64,000 nt of DNA from Hydrangea macrophylla (Eukaryota; Streptophyta; Magnoliopsida; Cornales; Hydrangeaceae): assembly GCA_033977485.1 (NCBI GenBank), contig CM066987.1, forward strand, positions 88,320,588-88,384,587, in the 5' to 3' direction. A program made the position numbers and the translations under genes. Below the pieces are notes generated by a model, which worked only from the letters and a program-made list of their open reading frames with translations, was not told the origin of the DNA and did no database searches. Each line of letters opens with the position of its first letter. The stretch's first letter is position 1. Positions 19,601 to 27,904 of the stretch are shown here, one piece after another.

Positions 19601-22141
19601 TCTTTTATAGATGCAAGAGACCTACTCGTACAAGGAAGCTAATAAGATTAGATAGTACAATCCTGATTAGGATGTGATTGACACAAATCAAGTGAGTTTC
19701 CTAGGAAACATTCCATACATGCCATTAGTCTTCTAACTTGAGTAGGAAACTGTCTGGAACGTTCTGGATCATGCATGTGGGCTCGGGTGAGCTGTCCCTG
19801 AGACAAGTCGTGCCTGCGCGGTCTTCCCGACCTGTTGGTCGGGCCTCGTGCATATACCACCCGGTTAAAGAGCAGAACCGCTCGGTTATGTAGTAGAGCC
19901 AATTTCCGGCGTATCAATATATATTTTTTGTTTTGTAAGCCTTGTAAAGCTCTGTACATTTGTGCCTCTGACACTTATTCAATACATAGTTAATGATTGG
20001 AGTGTATTCTAATTTGGATTCCATCTGTATTCTAAATCAATTGTTTCCCACAATGCAGGATAATAAGACTTTTGTAGCACCTATATTTTTTCCCTAGGAT
20101 TTACCGGACATTTCTTGAACTTATTCTAAGTTTCTTCTATGAATCTCATGAGCTTGTACGAATATGTATGTGTTTATCTGTTTGAATCTGAAATCCGAAA
20201 GTTTAAAGTTGTATCCTTGTTCTCTTATTTTATTCTTGAACCTCCTTGAAACTTTGGAATCCTAAGAGGCTTGCCGATCGTGCGACTCGAGCGCTCGAAC
20301 AGGACCCGCTTACCTCGAGCACTCGCGTGAGTATTATGGGACACAACTGCCATATGCACAAACCTCTATAAATACCCTCTATACTCTCATTTGAACGAGA
20401 AATTTTACTAAGCGAGTGGATACTGCAGTGATATATAGAGAGAGAGTGTGTTCATCCCTCTAACACACACGCAAACACCACATGCATGTTTCCAATCTAG
20501 TATCCACACACATAATCCTCTACACACACTTGTGACTGAGAACAAGAAGATTAGAACAGAAGGAGGGGAAGAAGGTTGTCATCCATTGAAGCTTGAACTC
20601 AAGCTTTCAAGCTCTCCAAGCACACACACTTCCTGGTTTCATCATCCATATCATTGTGAGTGTTATTACTCACTTGGTTGACTTACTAACATGTTATATG
20701 TACTTTATAAGTGTCAAAAGCAACATGCAACAGCATACGCATGCAAAGTTGCAGAAAGAAACCCATTAGCCTTCATGTTCGCAGTTTGTCAAGACTGTGA
20801 AGGTGACGCTGATCCCAGCGCTCGAGCAAACCCGAGCGGTCGCATTTACTAGACTATTTAACTCGAGCGATCGAATAGATTGAGCGCTAGTGTGTGGAAT
20901 TTACAAGAAACTCGAGCGATCACACCTGTGGAGCGCTCGAGCATACTGAACTAAGTATAGATCTTTATGTTTTAGTGCTTGTATATGTTGAGTTAGTTTT
21001 TTGTTAGTTTTTTATTTTGGTATTTGTTCAGGGACCTATTTGGAATATTTGTTTTCTCTTCTTTGTGGTTAATATATAAGGTTCTAACTTATGCTTTTAT
21101 CCAAATAATGTTGTCAAACAAGGTATCAAGAGCCTAAGGTTGCCAACCCTAATCACCACCACCACCAACCATCCTCCGGCTGCCCTTCTCACCACCAGCC
21201 GTAGCCCACCAACCTCCTCCCAACCTGCGCCACCAACCCCAACCCTACATGACCTGGCTGCAGCCCTCAGCCACCTACATGACCTAGCCGCAGCATCACT
21301 ACCCTACCCCAACCCCTGCAACACACACACACACCCCCCTAACCAGACAATGTGCAACCACCCCAGGCCCTGCATGACCTAGCCGTAACCACCCTCACCC
21401 ACTCCAACCCCTGCGACACACACCCACACCCTGCGCCACTCACCCCAGCCTCTGTATGCCCTAGCCGCAGCTTCCCTGTCCCAAACCTAACCGTACGCAG
21501 CTCACCAACACCCTTTAAGTTCCTTCCAACCCTTGTTTTGATTGGTTAAATCTTTTTTCTTTTCTTTTCTCCTTTTTTTTTTTGTTTGGGTCCTTTTTTC
21601 CATGGACCCTTAAGTAACTACTCATAATTCTTGAGGTCCCATCTCCTTCGTCTTCCTTCAATCTTTGTGTGGGTTTTCCATTCGGGTCACGGTGTCCTGA
21701 CCTAAGAAGCACCGACACGGACACGCGACACGAATACGACACAACTCGAATACGTCGACACGCTATTACTCAAAAAAGCATGATACGATACGTTGGGGCA
21801 ATGATTTTTTTAAACATTTTTCCCGTAAACTAATCAATCAATTAAAACAGCGTTTGGATTGAAAACTAGTAAAAACAGATCATATAAATAAATTAAAAAA
21901 ATTCTATATTAAGAAGTACCTGAGAGATTAACCAGGCTCGTTCCATGCGCTTGAGGAAGTTGGAGGAGTTTTCGTAAGAATCTACCATTGAAGCTCGAAC
22001 GCCACAAACCCTATACACTGCCTTTGAACAACAACGAGATGATAACGATTCCACACAAATATGTACTCTTCTCAATGATACGAAGCTGTTATTTGTCCAT
22101 TTTATAGAAATCGCAGGTCTCCAACATATGCAATTCGACAT
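6777..22141 (-). CDS. DnaJ-type cysteine-rich zinc-finger protein, plastid type (3 exons)
   Basis: Reconstructed from three minus-strand exons: 21920-22141 (74 codons, ATG at 22141), 6953-7102 (50 codons) and 6777-6854 (25 codons plus TAG). Donors are CAG|GTACTT and AAG|GTAAAA; acceptors are GCATGCAG and TTCTCTCAG. All junctions are phase 0, giving 149 residues. Residues 1-50 are rich in Ser, Arg and Cys with few acids, like a plastid transit peptide. Residues 81-136 hold four CxxC motifs of DnaJ zinc-finger type: CTSCESKG, CKWCGGTG, CVICTGKG and CSDCKGTG; there is no J domain. Known of the family: such BSD2/LQY1-like proteins act as small plastid chaperones or thiol-disulfide proteins; the exact role of this one is not known. 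Odd: intron 1 is about 14.8 kb and full of transposons, and a mirror copy of exon 1 lies upstream. Joining exon 1 to exon 2 is inference from phase, orientation and family layout. Confidence 0.78.
7302..7500. repeat. Repeat starting GAAGCACCGACAC
   Basis: Begins GAAGCACCGACACTTCATTT and continues with CG-rich near-repeats (CGATAC, CCGACACG). The same 13-bp start occurs at 21712 in the same orientation and inverted at 10893-10905. The pair 7302 and 10905 face each other like terminal inverted repeats of a 3.6-kb element that would contain the foldback element; I found no convincing target duplication. Confidence 0.4.
7612..7648. repeat. (GA)n microsatellite
   Basis: About 18 GA units with one interruption. 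Sequence around it (TTCGTCACTTCGTCGAACAC before, GACAGTCGCGACCCTCCGGC after) looks like a plant 5' leader, but no gene follows. Confidence 0.9.
8058..8310. mobile_element. Stowaway (Tc1/mariner) MITE
   Basis: The terminal inverted repeats are CTACCTCCGTCCCATTTTAT and the matching ATAAAATGGGACGGAGGGAG, flanked by TA on both sides (8056-8057 and 8311-8312). Length is 253 bp; internal blocks AAGGGGACAA and GGGACATCCCAAAA are shared with the MITE at 12812. Non-autonomous, no coding. Confidence 0.95.
8440..10580. mobile_element. Foldback element with long terminal inverted repeats
   Basis: The left arm (about 8460-8830) and the inverted right arm (about 10290-10565) share ACAAAAAG near the tip, a GC-rich block with CGCGCGC, a block CCATAACTTTTGA, a block TTTTATACCGTTG, and GTGTCGACGAGAGCTACAAA. 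Inside, the left arm is partly duplicated in direct orientation (about 8510-8990 and 9055-9480). Each arm carries a short hairpin such as CTCGCACCGTGCGAG. The interior has repeated AAGTGAAATTTCACTT blocks, themselves palindromic. No transposase. The long arms suggest a Mutator-like or foldback class; exact tips and target duplication were not resolved. Confidence 0.65.
10795..10908. repeat. Inverted copy of the GAAGCACCGACAC repeat
   Basis: Matches 21708-21826 in reverse orientation over about 110 bp. Shared blocks are GTATCATGCTTTTTTGAG, CGACGTATTCGAGT and CGCGTGTCCGTGTCGGTGCT. Confidence 0.75.
10920..11278. repeat. Direct repeats of about 70 bp, 289 bp apart
   Basis: GAAGAAAGAGCCTAACAACA (10920-10989) recurs as GAAGAAAGACGCTAACAACG (11209-11278), with GGCCCAAA and TACTAGT in both. 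The spacer carries CTCTAATACCATTTGTAA near 11163, a phrase common at plant LTR ends. Probably LTR debris. Confidence 0.55.
11279..11930. other. No gene recognised
   Basis: A minus-strand 66-codon frame (11351-11551, beginning MAKIGNTKQNKIAIFRLQQR) is the only sizeable one. It matches no family I know and has no visible exon partners. The rest is ordinary AT-rich sequence. Confidence 0.4.
11931..12239. mobile_element. MITE with GGTTAATTACACTTTGCA termini
   Basis: The left end GGTTAATTACACTTTGCACC and the inverted right end GAGGATGCAAAGTGTAATTT match at about 20 of 23 positions, bounding a 309-bp non-coding element. Superfamily is uncertain because a clean target duplication is not visible. 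Confidence 0.7.
12240..12350 (-). mobile_element. Au-like SINE fragment
   Basis: On the minus strand it ends with a TTTGG repeat tail. On the plus strand the body reads CATGTCCCAATCAGTTGGGG, then TCAACTGTATGAATCATTTTTC, then CTGCACGATCAAGAGC. These phrases match the conserved 3' half of the plant Au SINE family. The 5' (promoter) half seems lost. It directly abuts the preceding MITE. Confidence 0.7.
12642..13152 (+). repeat. 5' LTR of the small copia element
   Basis: Begins TGTTGGATAAATCC and is enlarged by a Stowaway MITE; without it the LTR is about 259 bp. Shares with the 3' LTR the block ATTTAGGAAAGATTTT and the block ATAAATCCCATGA, and the 3' block AATACAATG. Confidence 0.85.
12812..13063. 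mobile_element. Stowaway MITE inside the 5' LTR
   Basis: Termini CTCCCTCCGTCCCTTTTTTT and AAAAAAAGGGACGGAGGGAG, with TA target sites at 12810-12811 and 13064-13065; 252 bp. Absent from the 3' LTR, so it inserted after the copia element did. Confidence 0.95.
13153..13165 (+). other. Primer-binding site, initiator-Met type
   Basis: TGGCATCAGAGCC starts at the first base after the 5' LTR; it differs by one base from the usual copia primer site TGGTATCAGAGC. Confidence 0.8.
14183..14477 (+). repeat. 3' LTR of the small copia element
   Basis: 295 bp beginning TGTTGAATTATAGG. It aligns with the 5' LTR outside the MITE but with many substitutions, so the insertion is old. Confidence 0.85.
14712..15305 (+). 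pseudogene. Ty1-copia gag relic
   Basis: The first part (14712-14996) reads RFDEGNFWRWQKKVHFL, the FDG-x-NF-x-RW-x-x-K signature at the start of copia gag (UBN2 type). Later parts in other frames give KYLAEDAFSKKF (near 15042) and DKLPPSWKDYKKSLNHKEEL (near 15214), also in family order. Frameshifts and stops separate them. No zinc knuckle, protease or later domains follow. It lies just outside the small copia element and is a separate, older relic. Confidence 0.7.
15306..15730. other. Non-coding tail of the copia relic
   Basis: No domain is readable. AAATGGGGGAGGATCAATGG near 15528 resembles a polypurine tract, which would place the relic's lost 3' LTR after it. Confidence 0.35.
15731..15844 (+). 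mobile_element. TRIM-type LTR with primer site
   Basis: A 100-bp LTR (15731-15830) begins TGTTGGTATGTCCCACATCG and ends CCTTACA. It is followed by AGTGATATCAGAGC, an initiator-Met primer site with one change. The start phrase and short length are typical of TRIM elements. The second LTR was not found. Confidence 0.6.
15850..16260 (+). other. Fragment reading as charged coiled-coil
   Basis: In one frame near 16078-16180 it reads KKLAIADTALSKLDQDTKGQ and continues Glu/Lys/Gln-rich to a stop. This resembles the charged coiled-coil stretches seen in plant gypsy gag-like or transposon proteins. Too broken to name. Confidence 0.2.
16314..16936 (-). repeat. 3' LTR of the gag-only gypsy element
   Basis: 623 bp. 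Aligns with 19321-19916 throughout, with small indels in the GA tract and in the GGTCAGGCCTGTTGGTCGAG region. Confidence 0.9.
16937..16950 (-). other. Polypurine tract
   Basis: On the minus strand GAAATGGGGGGCAAC runs up to the TGATAC start of the 3' LTR. Confidence 0.75.
17664..17779. repeat. 29-bp tandem repeat, four copies
   Basis: The unit GCCTCGGGTGTAATTCCGAG-GTCTTTTGT repeats at exactly 29-bp steps (17665, 17694, 17723, 17752) with few changes, inside the non-coding part of the gag-only element. Confidence 0.9.
17871..18039. repeat. 42-bp tandem repeat, four copies
   Basis: Units start AGGTCGGGTCGGGGCTG (17956 and 17998) with older copies at 17871 and 17914. The array runs into the 3' end of the gag frame. 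Confidence 0.85.
18038..19314 (-). pseudogene. Gypsy gag (Tat/Retand-like), frameshifted
   Basis: The likely ATG is at 19314 (MGTDRFLKTQISQL), just inside the 5' LTR. This frame runs to 18724 and has a Gln-rich segment (QTQQQIEALLAQQ). A second frame, 18038-18739, overlaps it by 16 bp and carries the gag core: FKLSRLDSYNGSGSLVDHV, then a region ending FISQFIG, and KSLKDYAGRFNQQKLQVRNL. The order and motifs match Tat-lineage gag proteins. The two frames differ, so a frameshift or small deletion near 18730 breaks the protein. No zinc knuckle is visible before the stop. It would make the capsid of an RNA-containing particle; this copy cannot do so in one piece. Confidence 0.75.
19321..19916 (-). 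repeat. 5' LTR of the gag-only gypsy element
   Basis: 596 bp; begins TGATACGCCGG on the minus strand and ends GGCATCA. Its GA tract (19364-19381) is longer than in the 3' LTR. Confidence 0.9.
19917..20269. other. No gene recognised
   Basis: This is the continuation of the sequence into which the gag-only element inserted. It has no repeat partner I could find in the window. Confidence 0.4.
20270..21135 (+). mobile_element. Copia-like LTR with CGAGCGCTCG-type palindromes and primer site
   Basis: Contains a TATA box (CCTCTATAAATACCCTCTAT, near 20367) and a leader with GA and CA tracts. It ends shortly before AGGTATCAAGAGCCTAAGG (21121), close to a copia primer site. The palindrome CGAGCGCTCG is exact at 20288-20297, and related CTCGAGCGATCG, GAGCGCTAG and GAGCGCTCGAG motifs cluster at 20815-20945 with steps of about 17 and 31 bp. 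The left boundary is not defined. Confidence 0.5.
21136..21545 (+). repeat. C-rich Pro/Thr-type low-complexity DNA with repeated CATGACCTAGCCGCAGC
   Basis: The phrase recurs near 21248, 21278, 21372 and (decayed) 21458 in CA- and CCA-rich sequence. Frames on the plus strand read as Pro/Thr-rich peptides. It resembles the C-rich interior of the small copia element at 13160 and is probably the interior of the copia-like element starting at 21121. Confidence 0.55.
21708..21826. repeat. GAAGCACCGACAC repeat at the intron edge
   Basis: Begins AAGAAGCACCGACACGGACA and ends where intron 1 homology starts (CCCGTAAAC, 21822). Inverted match to 10795-10908. Confidence 0.75.
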
Positions 22142-22186
22142 TTGTATCTCAGGGAAAACTGAAAGTTTTTAGAGAGGAGAATTGTT

Positions 22187-22220
<34 letters not shown>

Positions 22221-22309
22221 AAAGAGAGAGAGAGAGAGAGAGTTTGGTGGCGTTCGTTCTTTTCTGGTTTTGTTGTTGGCGCCAACCTTTGTAAAATTCC
22301 GACGGTCTA
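21822..22309. repeat. Left arm of an inverted duplication covering exon 1
   Basis: Matches 23257-23764 in reverse: the start of intron 1, exon 1, 5' leader and about 70 bp further upstream. The match ends at CGGTCTAG, nine bases before the hAT terminus. Microsatellite lengths differ between the arms. Confidence 0.9.
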
Positions 22310-22317
22310 GCAAGAAG
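22142..22317 (-). promoter_or_regulatory. 5' leader and promoter-side flank of the DnaJ-like gene
   Basis: Holds a compound (TA)n(CA)n(GA)n tract (about 22188-22243) in the presumed leader, then GTTGGCGCCAACC, a 13-bp near-palindrome containing GGCGCC. No clear TATA box is seen. A hAT terminus sits at 22318, so the original promoter beyond this point has been displaced. Confidence 0.5.
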
Positions 22318-23182
22318 TAGGGGTGGGCATCCGGGTAGTTAGGGTTCGAACCGAAAAGTTTGGTTCGGGTTGGTCGGGTTCAGGTTGGCAACTATAGTAC
22401 CGAAAACCGAACTGAATTAAACTTCGAAAGTTCAGTTCGGTTTCCGACGATTTTGTTGAGCCGAAATTTTTTTTTTTTAAATTTAAAAAATAAATAAATA
22501 AATTGGTGACTACTGACTAGGGCCTAGGGACATCCAGTAACCAGGCTGCCATTTGCCAGCTATAAAATACAATTTTATTTTATTAAAAGTATTTTTTCAA
22601 TTTTATGGGCATAGAATAGTGATTAATAATCCACCAAAAAAATTACAAATTTATAATTGGACAAAAAAATTGCAATGATCTATTGACAAATATAACACAA
22701 CCACTCAACCAGACAACCTGTCAAAATATCACCTATAGGCTGTAACCATAATAAAACAAGAATAGCATCATAATATAACATGAATAAAACATGTCTATGG
22801 CCTATGGGGTCAACAAAACCATCACCTGTAAGCTGTAACCAGACTAAAATAACAAACAAGACAACCACAAACAACTTAATAGCATAATACGAATCAAACG
22901 ATGATACCAAATACCAAACACGTAAGTCATGACACGACCATGAGGTCAACTGTCATCAGACTCATCACCACAAGTCCACAATAAACTATATAACAAAGTC
23001 TCAAATAAAAATATTAATACATAACACATTGTCCATGAACTAAGTAAATAAAATATAGTCTGAAAGTAGAAGTTCCCCCACTTCAAGTAGGCAAGTAGGC
23101 GACCACAACGCTCCCGAGTCACCACCTTTAAAGATCTACAACACTTTAGTCATTTGCAATTTTCAACAGCTCTACAAATACA

Positions 23183-23221
23183 AAATAAAAAATAAAAAAT
23201 AAAAAATAAAAAATAAAAAAT
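23183..23221. repeat. (AAAAAT)n tract
   Basis: Six to seven A-rich hexamer units inside hAT sequence. Confidence 0.85.
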
Positions 23222-23318
23222 TGGCAGCACATTTAATAGCTATTTTAAGTATTAAGTAGACCGACGGAATTTTACAAAGGTTGGCGCCAACAACAAAACC
23301 AGAAAAGAACGAACCCCC

Positions 23319-23321
<3 letters not shown>

Positions 23322-23397
<76 letters not shown>
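23322..23397. repeat. (CT)n(TA)n compound microsatellite
   Basis: About 24 CT units then about 12 TA units, the mirror of the shorter tract at 22188-22243. Confidence 0.9.
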
Positions 23398-23445
23398 AAA
23401 CAGTTCTCTCTCTAAAAAACTTTTGAGTTTTTCCCTAAGATAAAA

Positions 23446-23667
23446 ATGTCAAATTGCATATGTTGGAGACCTGCAATTTCTATAAAATGGACAAATAACA
23501 GCTTCGTATCATTGAGAAGAGTACACATTGGTGTGGAATCGTTATCATCTCGTAGTTGTTCAAAGGCAGTGTATAGGGTTTGTGGCGTTCGAGCTTCAAT
23601 GGTAGATTCTTACGAAAACTCCTCCAACCTCCTCAAGCGCATGGAACGAGCCTGGTTAATCTCCCCG
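23446..23667 (+). pseudogene. Mirror copy of DnaJ-like exon 1
   Basis: An intact 74-codon exon begins MSNCICWRPAISIKWTNNSF and ends RAWLISP, followed by a GTACTT donor. It differs from the minus-strand exon 1 by four residues (Cys29 to Gly, Cys37 to Ser, Phe62 to Leu, Gln74 to Pro). The last change alters the exon's final codon to CCG, weakening the CAG|GT donor context. No exon 2 or 3 follows on the plus strand in the window, so it is probably non-functional. It could instead be the start of a second gene whose later exons are lost or lie outside. Confidence 0.75.
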
Positions 23668-23764
23668 GTACTTCTTAATTCACAATTTCTTTATTTATTT
23701 ATATGATCTGTTTTTACTAGTTTTCAATCCAAACGTTTTTCTAATTGATTGATTAGTTTACGGG

Positions 23765-24985
23765 AATGAGGGAGATTGATTTTTCATAAATTAGGGTTTC
23801 TTCAGTTGATTTCGTATGTTAAGAATTGAATTCTCTGTGAAGGCCTGATGTGTGTAAATGTTGTATCCCCTGCTATTAACATAAACATATTTTGTGTAAG
23901 ATTTAAATGTTCAATGATCTTCTTATGTCTTGAGTATCCTCATAAACGTGGGATATGTAGGGTACCTAACTTATGCAACAACTCCATAGACAACTAAATT
24001 AAAATCCAACCTATGCAGTTCCAACCTTCCTGAAACTGTTTTTGGGGGTACATACCAATGTGGTTGCAATATATCCTTGCTCAGATCACCAGCAAGGCTT
24101 GTTCTGGCTATACGCATTGAAATTATAAGATCAGAGGTAAATTTTGACACATTTTAGACATCTGATTGAAGACCTCATTACTAGGGTGGCGTTCCGCAGG
24201 AAGCTGATTGTTATTCCTACCATTCCCGTTCCATGAAATAACTTCATTTCCCAGCATCTTCATTTATTTAATTTTTTTTTCCTTTTTTATCCTGATTTCT
24301 TCCTTGAGATTCAAAATTCTATCTTCGATATCCATTCCCCCAAGAGTCCCCCCTTTCACGTCTCTCGAGTTTGTATATAGTTTTGGAGGAGGTAAGCCCT
24401 TCCAGCTGATTTGCCTAGTTTCATTGTTTCGACTACTTAACTTGATACCATGTCATGTAAATATTTGAATTAGACACAACAAATTCCTACCATTCCACAT
24501 ACTACGTTTTTAAGTTTTTTCATAAATATTAGGGGGTTGAGAAAAAGGAGTTGAATTAAAGGTATGCGTTGAGGAGGGATGAAAAATTAATATTTCATCA
24601 ATTACAGCATCTCTATCTCCTAAACACCTGTACCAAACAAAGGTATTTGTGGAAAGATTGTCATTTGGAATCTAAATGTGTGGAACAAGACTTACGAGGT
24701 GCCTTCATCTCTAGGATGATCTTGTACTCTTGTATGAGAAGATAATATGATGATACTCTAGTGATTGGGTAATTAGGAAATGAGGTAGACCTATGTCATT
24801 TGAATGTTTTAGAGCTGGTCCTCCTTAGATAACTCTGGTTCTTATTTTTATCCTTTCTACTTAAGGGCTAGTGAGGGAATGCATGAAATGGACAAGGTTC
24901 AATCTTATTCTCATTTTTTATTTTCTTTCTTACAAACCAGAAGCATATTGGTTTCACAAAGAACTTCTTGTTTTGGAATGGGATT
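23765..24985. other. Probable intron 1 remnant and AT-rich sequence
   Basis: Continues the plus-strand exon 1 copy. ATTAGGGTTTCTTCAG near 23793 and the following sequence look like a normal plant intron. TATTCCTACCATTCCCGTTC near 24212 and AAATTCCTACCATTCCACAT near 24480 are direct near-repeats. No coding exon is recognised. Confidence 0.4.
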
Positions 24986-25253
24986 CTCCCTCCGGCCCAA
25001 ATTAAGAGTCCTTGATTCAATTTTTGTTGTCCCACTTTAAGAGTCCTCTTTGACAAGTCAAAGAGCTTTAATACACTTTTCCAAGTTTGCCATTTATTAT
25101 ATACAACTCATCCCTCTCTTTCTTTGATGTGACACTAGAATTTTCAAATTCAAAAGGGCCATATTGGAAAGTTGAAAATTTCACCACAATTAAAGATGTC
25201 CCCTTAAATAGTTGGAATTCCCAAAAGGGACTCTTAATATGGGATGGAGGGAG
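24986..25253. mobile_element. Stowaway MITE (older copy)
   Basis: Termini CTCCCTCCGGCCCAAATTAA and TTAATATGGGATGGAGGGAG, with TA on the right (25254-25255) and TT on the left. 268 bp; more diverged from the consensus than the two other copies. Confidence 0.85.
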
Positions 25254-25989
25254 TATTAGATTGGGCACGAACTCTAATACAAAATAGAGTATTTTCCAAA
25301 CACTTGAATATATAGAACTAGTTCATTCATAAACCAAAAACACGGATCTAAGCCTTCCCAAAATGACTCTAATAGCTAGAAAAACTTTTTGATGATCTTC
25401 ATGTATGCCAACTGAAGTCTACATGCCAATCCATGTTACATCCAAAAGACTCTTGATACAGCTTCGTGCTCATCATGTTAACATAGAGTCTTTCTATCAT
25501 CTAGACGAGGAATTTTAGTATAATCATGTCACTGTAAGTAGGGAATTGTAGAGAACAGGAGAAAGGAATAGTTAGTAACTTCCTCGACTCTTTTGTTTTC
25601 CTTACACTACTCAATTCACTCGGTTCAGTTTTGAGGAAAAAGAAGCTTCTTCAGGGGTGGAGTAGTTATCATTTATCTTTATACACTTTGTCTACTACAA
25701 GAGAAGTGCAGGTGGAAAGAAAGGAAATGAAAATGGAAGGGATAGAGAAAATTTCACTCATATGTTAGGAAGGAAAGGGCTAAAGCTTATTGCATAATGC
25801 AGCATATCAAATGGTATCCCTTACATGCAAAACACCTTTGAGTACACTATAAACACTATACCTCGTTTGAAATCTGTTACTCTAATAGGGCTTTTGGTGT
25901 CATTTCCAATCCTTCTTTAGATTGAACTTCAAGTCTGAAGCCAAACCCAATACTTTAACCTAAAAAATAGTTTTGTTTGCACCCAAAAA
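25254..25989. other. No gene recognised
   Basis: AT-rich, no frame or repeat that I could assign. Confidence 0.4.
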
Positions 25990-26892
25990 CCATCAATTTT
26001 GGGTAGGCTGACGTGGCAGCATTACCCGGGCTGAAGCCATGGTGTTCGGACCAGGGTAGTTGCTAAAGACATGGTTTTCGGACTAGTGTTATTCGGGCTA
26101 ACATATATATATATAGGTGGTGAATAGCTTGGTAGAACACCTTCGGTCTGGGGTGCATTTACTCATCCCGAAGGATGTGTTAGCATAGAACAGTCCGAGC
26201 TAATTTCATGTCGTTGGACCAACCCGGTTTTCTCATATCAAAGAATGCTAAGGCATTTGGCAAGGTTTTATCTCTTCAGGCTAGCGTGTTACTTGACGCG
26301 TGTTCGGACTGAATGGGTTGATACTCCAAGATGGAAGACCTAAACCGATCCAGAGGCCAGGTGTTCTTCAACCTCATCGAACAGGCCGAGGTAGCAAGTT
26401 GGCTCGGCCCAAGTAAAGATCTTGCGTGGAGAGTTAGCAACGTGAAGGTTTCCAAGATTGTGCTGATCTTATCCCTAAGTATCCGCAGTCGGCCCCCGTG
26501 ATTTTAGGGATAAGGCTGACGTTATCCAATCAAGGCGCTAATCGAATTAGTGATTGGGTCTGGGATAACGAAGGAGTTTGAAGTTTCCTTATCACGGTTA
26601 TGGTAAACTTGTCTTATCTCGGTATGAAAGTTACCTTATCTTTTCCACCCCAGGCAGCTATATGTACCTTGGCTGGCCATCAGGCAAAAGACTCCGCATC
26701 AGATACTCGATCAAAGCACTCAAAACAGCATTCAAAGCTCTCTTAGCTTAGGTTTCTGTTTTTCTTCCATCGATTAGGAGCAAGTCCTTTCGTTCTTAGT
26801 TTAATCTCTTTGGAGTTATTATTTGTTCAACGGACATAGATGGGGAGATGGGGAGGTACATACAAGGATGATCAACGGTTAGTATCTAAAGT
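25990..26892 (+). mobile_element. LTR-like segment, family unknown
   Basis: Less AT-rich than its surroundings. It carries TGACGTGGCAGCATTACCCG near 26008, repeated TTATC/GATAA blocks near 26480-26640, and a late AGCTATATGTACC that could be a TATA region (26650), then a leader-like stretch to about 26840. No partner LTR or coding is visible. The call is an impression of composition and layout. Confidence 0.25.
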
Positions 26893-27246
26893 TGTCACGC
26901 CCCAGGGTAGCGAAAATGGGAAAATTTAAAAATTTCCTTTTTCTGGACCCTAGATACATGGCAAGTTGAGATCTTAGAAGCAGGAATCGTGCATATGGCC
27001 TATGAATCTCATCAAAAACCGCAATTCCGCGGTTCTTAGTGAGATTCGCAACAGACTCGCGATTCTCACACAATAGACTCGCGATTCTCACTCAACAGAT
27101 TCGCAGAAGATGAAAATCGATGCAGATAGTGTTCTAAACCATAACAGTAGAGAGAGAAGAAGAAGAAAAAAGAAGAATTACCTGGTCGATGCACGACTCG
27201 CACAAGGACTTGTTTCGAACTTACTTGGTTCAGATCTGATCAGGTT

Positions 27247-27446
27247 AGTTCTTCTTCTTCTTTTTCTTCTTCTTCTTCTTCTTCTTCTTCTTTTGGTTCA
27301 GATCTTCTTCTTCCTCTTCTTCTTCGTGCTTCGCTGGTTCCTTCTTCTTCTACTTCTTCTTCGTCTTCCTTCGCTGGATCTAGGGTTTCCCACTTTCCCT
27401 TCGGCAATCACACTTCTTCTTCTTCTTCTTTCTTCTTTCGCTGGTC

Positions 27447-27501
<55 letters not shown>
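27247..27501. repeat. (CTT)n and (CT)n microsatellites in the hAT element
   Basis: Interrupted CTT tracts at 27247-27430 and a clean (CT)n of about 26 units at 27449-27501. The sequence between them (GGATCTAGGGTTTCCCACTT) looks like a captured plant 5' leader. Confidence 0.85.
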
Positions 27502-27505
<4 letters not shown>

Positions 27506-27904
27506 TCGCAAGTCTTCTTTCTCTCTCCCTCTCGACAGTCTCTCTGATGAGTGATAGTGTATCGATATGTATTATATATATAATAATATAATATAACTGG
27601 TCAGTGGTAGTGGTCTTATATAAGTATTATTTATAAAAAACTACTACACAGTGTTATAAAGTACTCCAACTTTTATTAGTCTTATAACTTACATAAAAAA
27701 ACAGAAAAAAACAATAGTTTATATTCTGATAATATAATAAATAATTAGTTTTATTTTATTTTATCTTATCTTACAATACAAAAAATTAGTCTCACCATTG
27801 TTTCTTGTATAATTTTCAAAGTTAATAAATTTATAATATTTAATTAACATAGACGCTTCCTAGACGCCCCGAACTTCAGACTCTTCTATGTATCTCCGCT
27901 TCCC

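Larger units (their letters stand above)
16314..19916 (-). mobile_element. Gag-only Ty3-gypsy element (Tat/Retand-like)
   Basis: LTRs at 16314-16936 and 19321-19916 bound an element lying on the minus strand, with target duplication ATATA (16309-16313 and 19917-19921); the left LTR has an extra TGA at its tip. After the 5' LTR the minus strand reads CCGTCTATGGGAACCGACAG, the leader expected of Tat-type elements. Only gag is present; protease, reverse transcriptase and integrase are missing, replaced by about 1.1 kb with two tandem arrays. A non-autonomous, probably trans-mobilised copy. Confidence 0.85.
7103..21919 (-). other. Giant transposon-filled intron 1 of the DnaJ-like gene
   Basis: Between the exon 1 donor and the exon 2 acceptor lie about 14.8 kb, containing at least two Stowaway MITEs, a long-TIR foldback element, another MITE, an Au-like SINE, a small copia element, a copia gag relic, a TRIM LTR, a gag-only gypsy element and a copia-like LTR. 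Sequence homologous to the original intron remains only at the edges: about 21822-21919 next to exon 1 (shared with the mirror copy) and probably about 7103-7298 next to exon 2. Confidence 0.6.
23257..23764. repeat. Right arm of the inverted duplication covering exon 1
   Basis: Mirror of 21822-22309. It begins TAGACCGACGGAATTTTACA and contains GTTGGCGCCAAC, the leader microsatellite, the exon 1 copy, and about 100 bp of intron 1 up to GTTTACGGG. Beyond 23764 it continues into sequence that could be the original intron 1, lost from the left arm at 21822 where a repeat was inserted. Confidence 0.9.

Noticed and set aside
27110..27547. Leu/Ser-rich frame and its Arg/Glu mirror
   Set aside because: Both are translations of CTT and CT microsatellites inside a hAT MITE.
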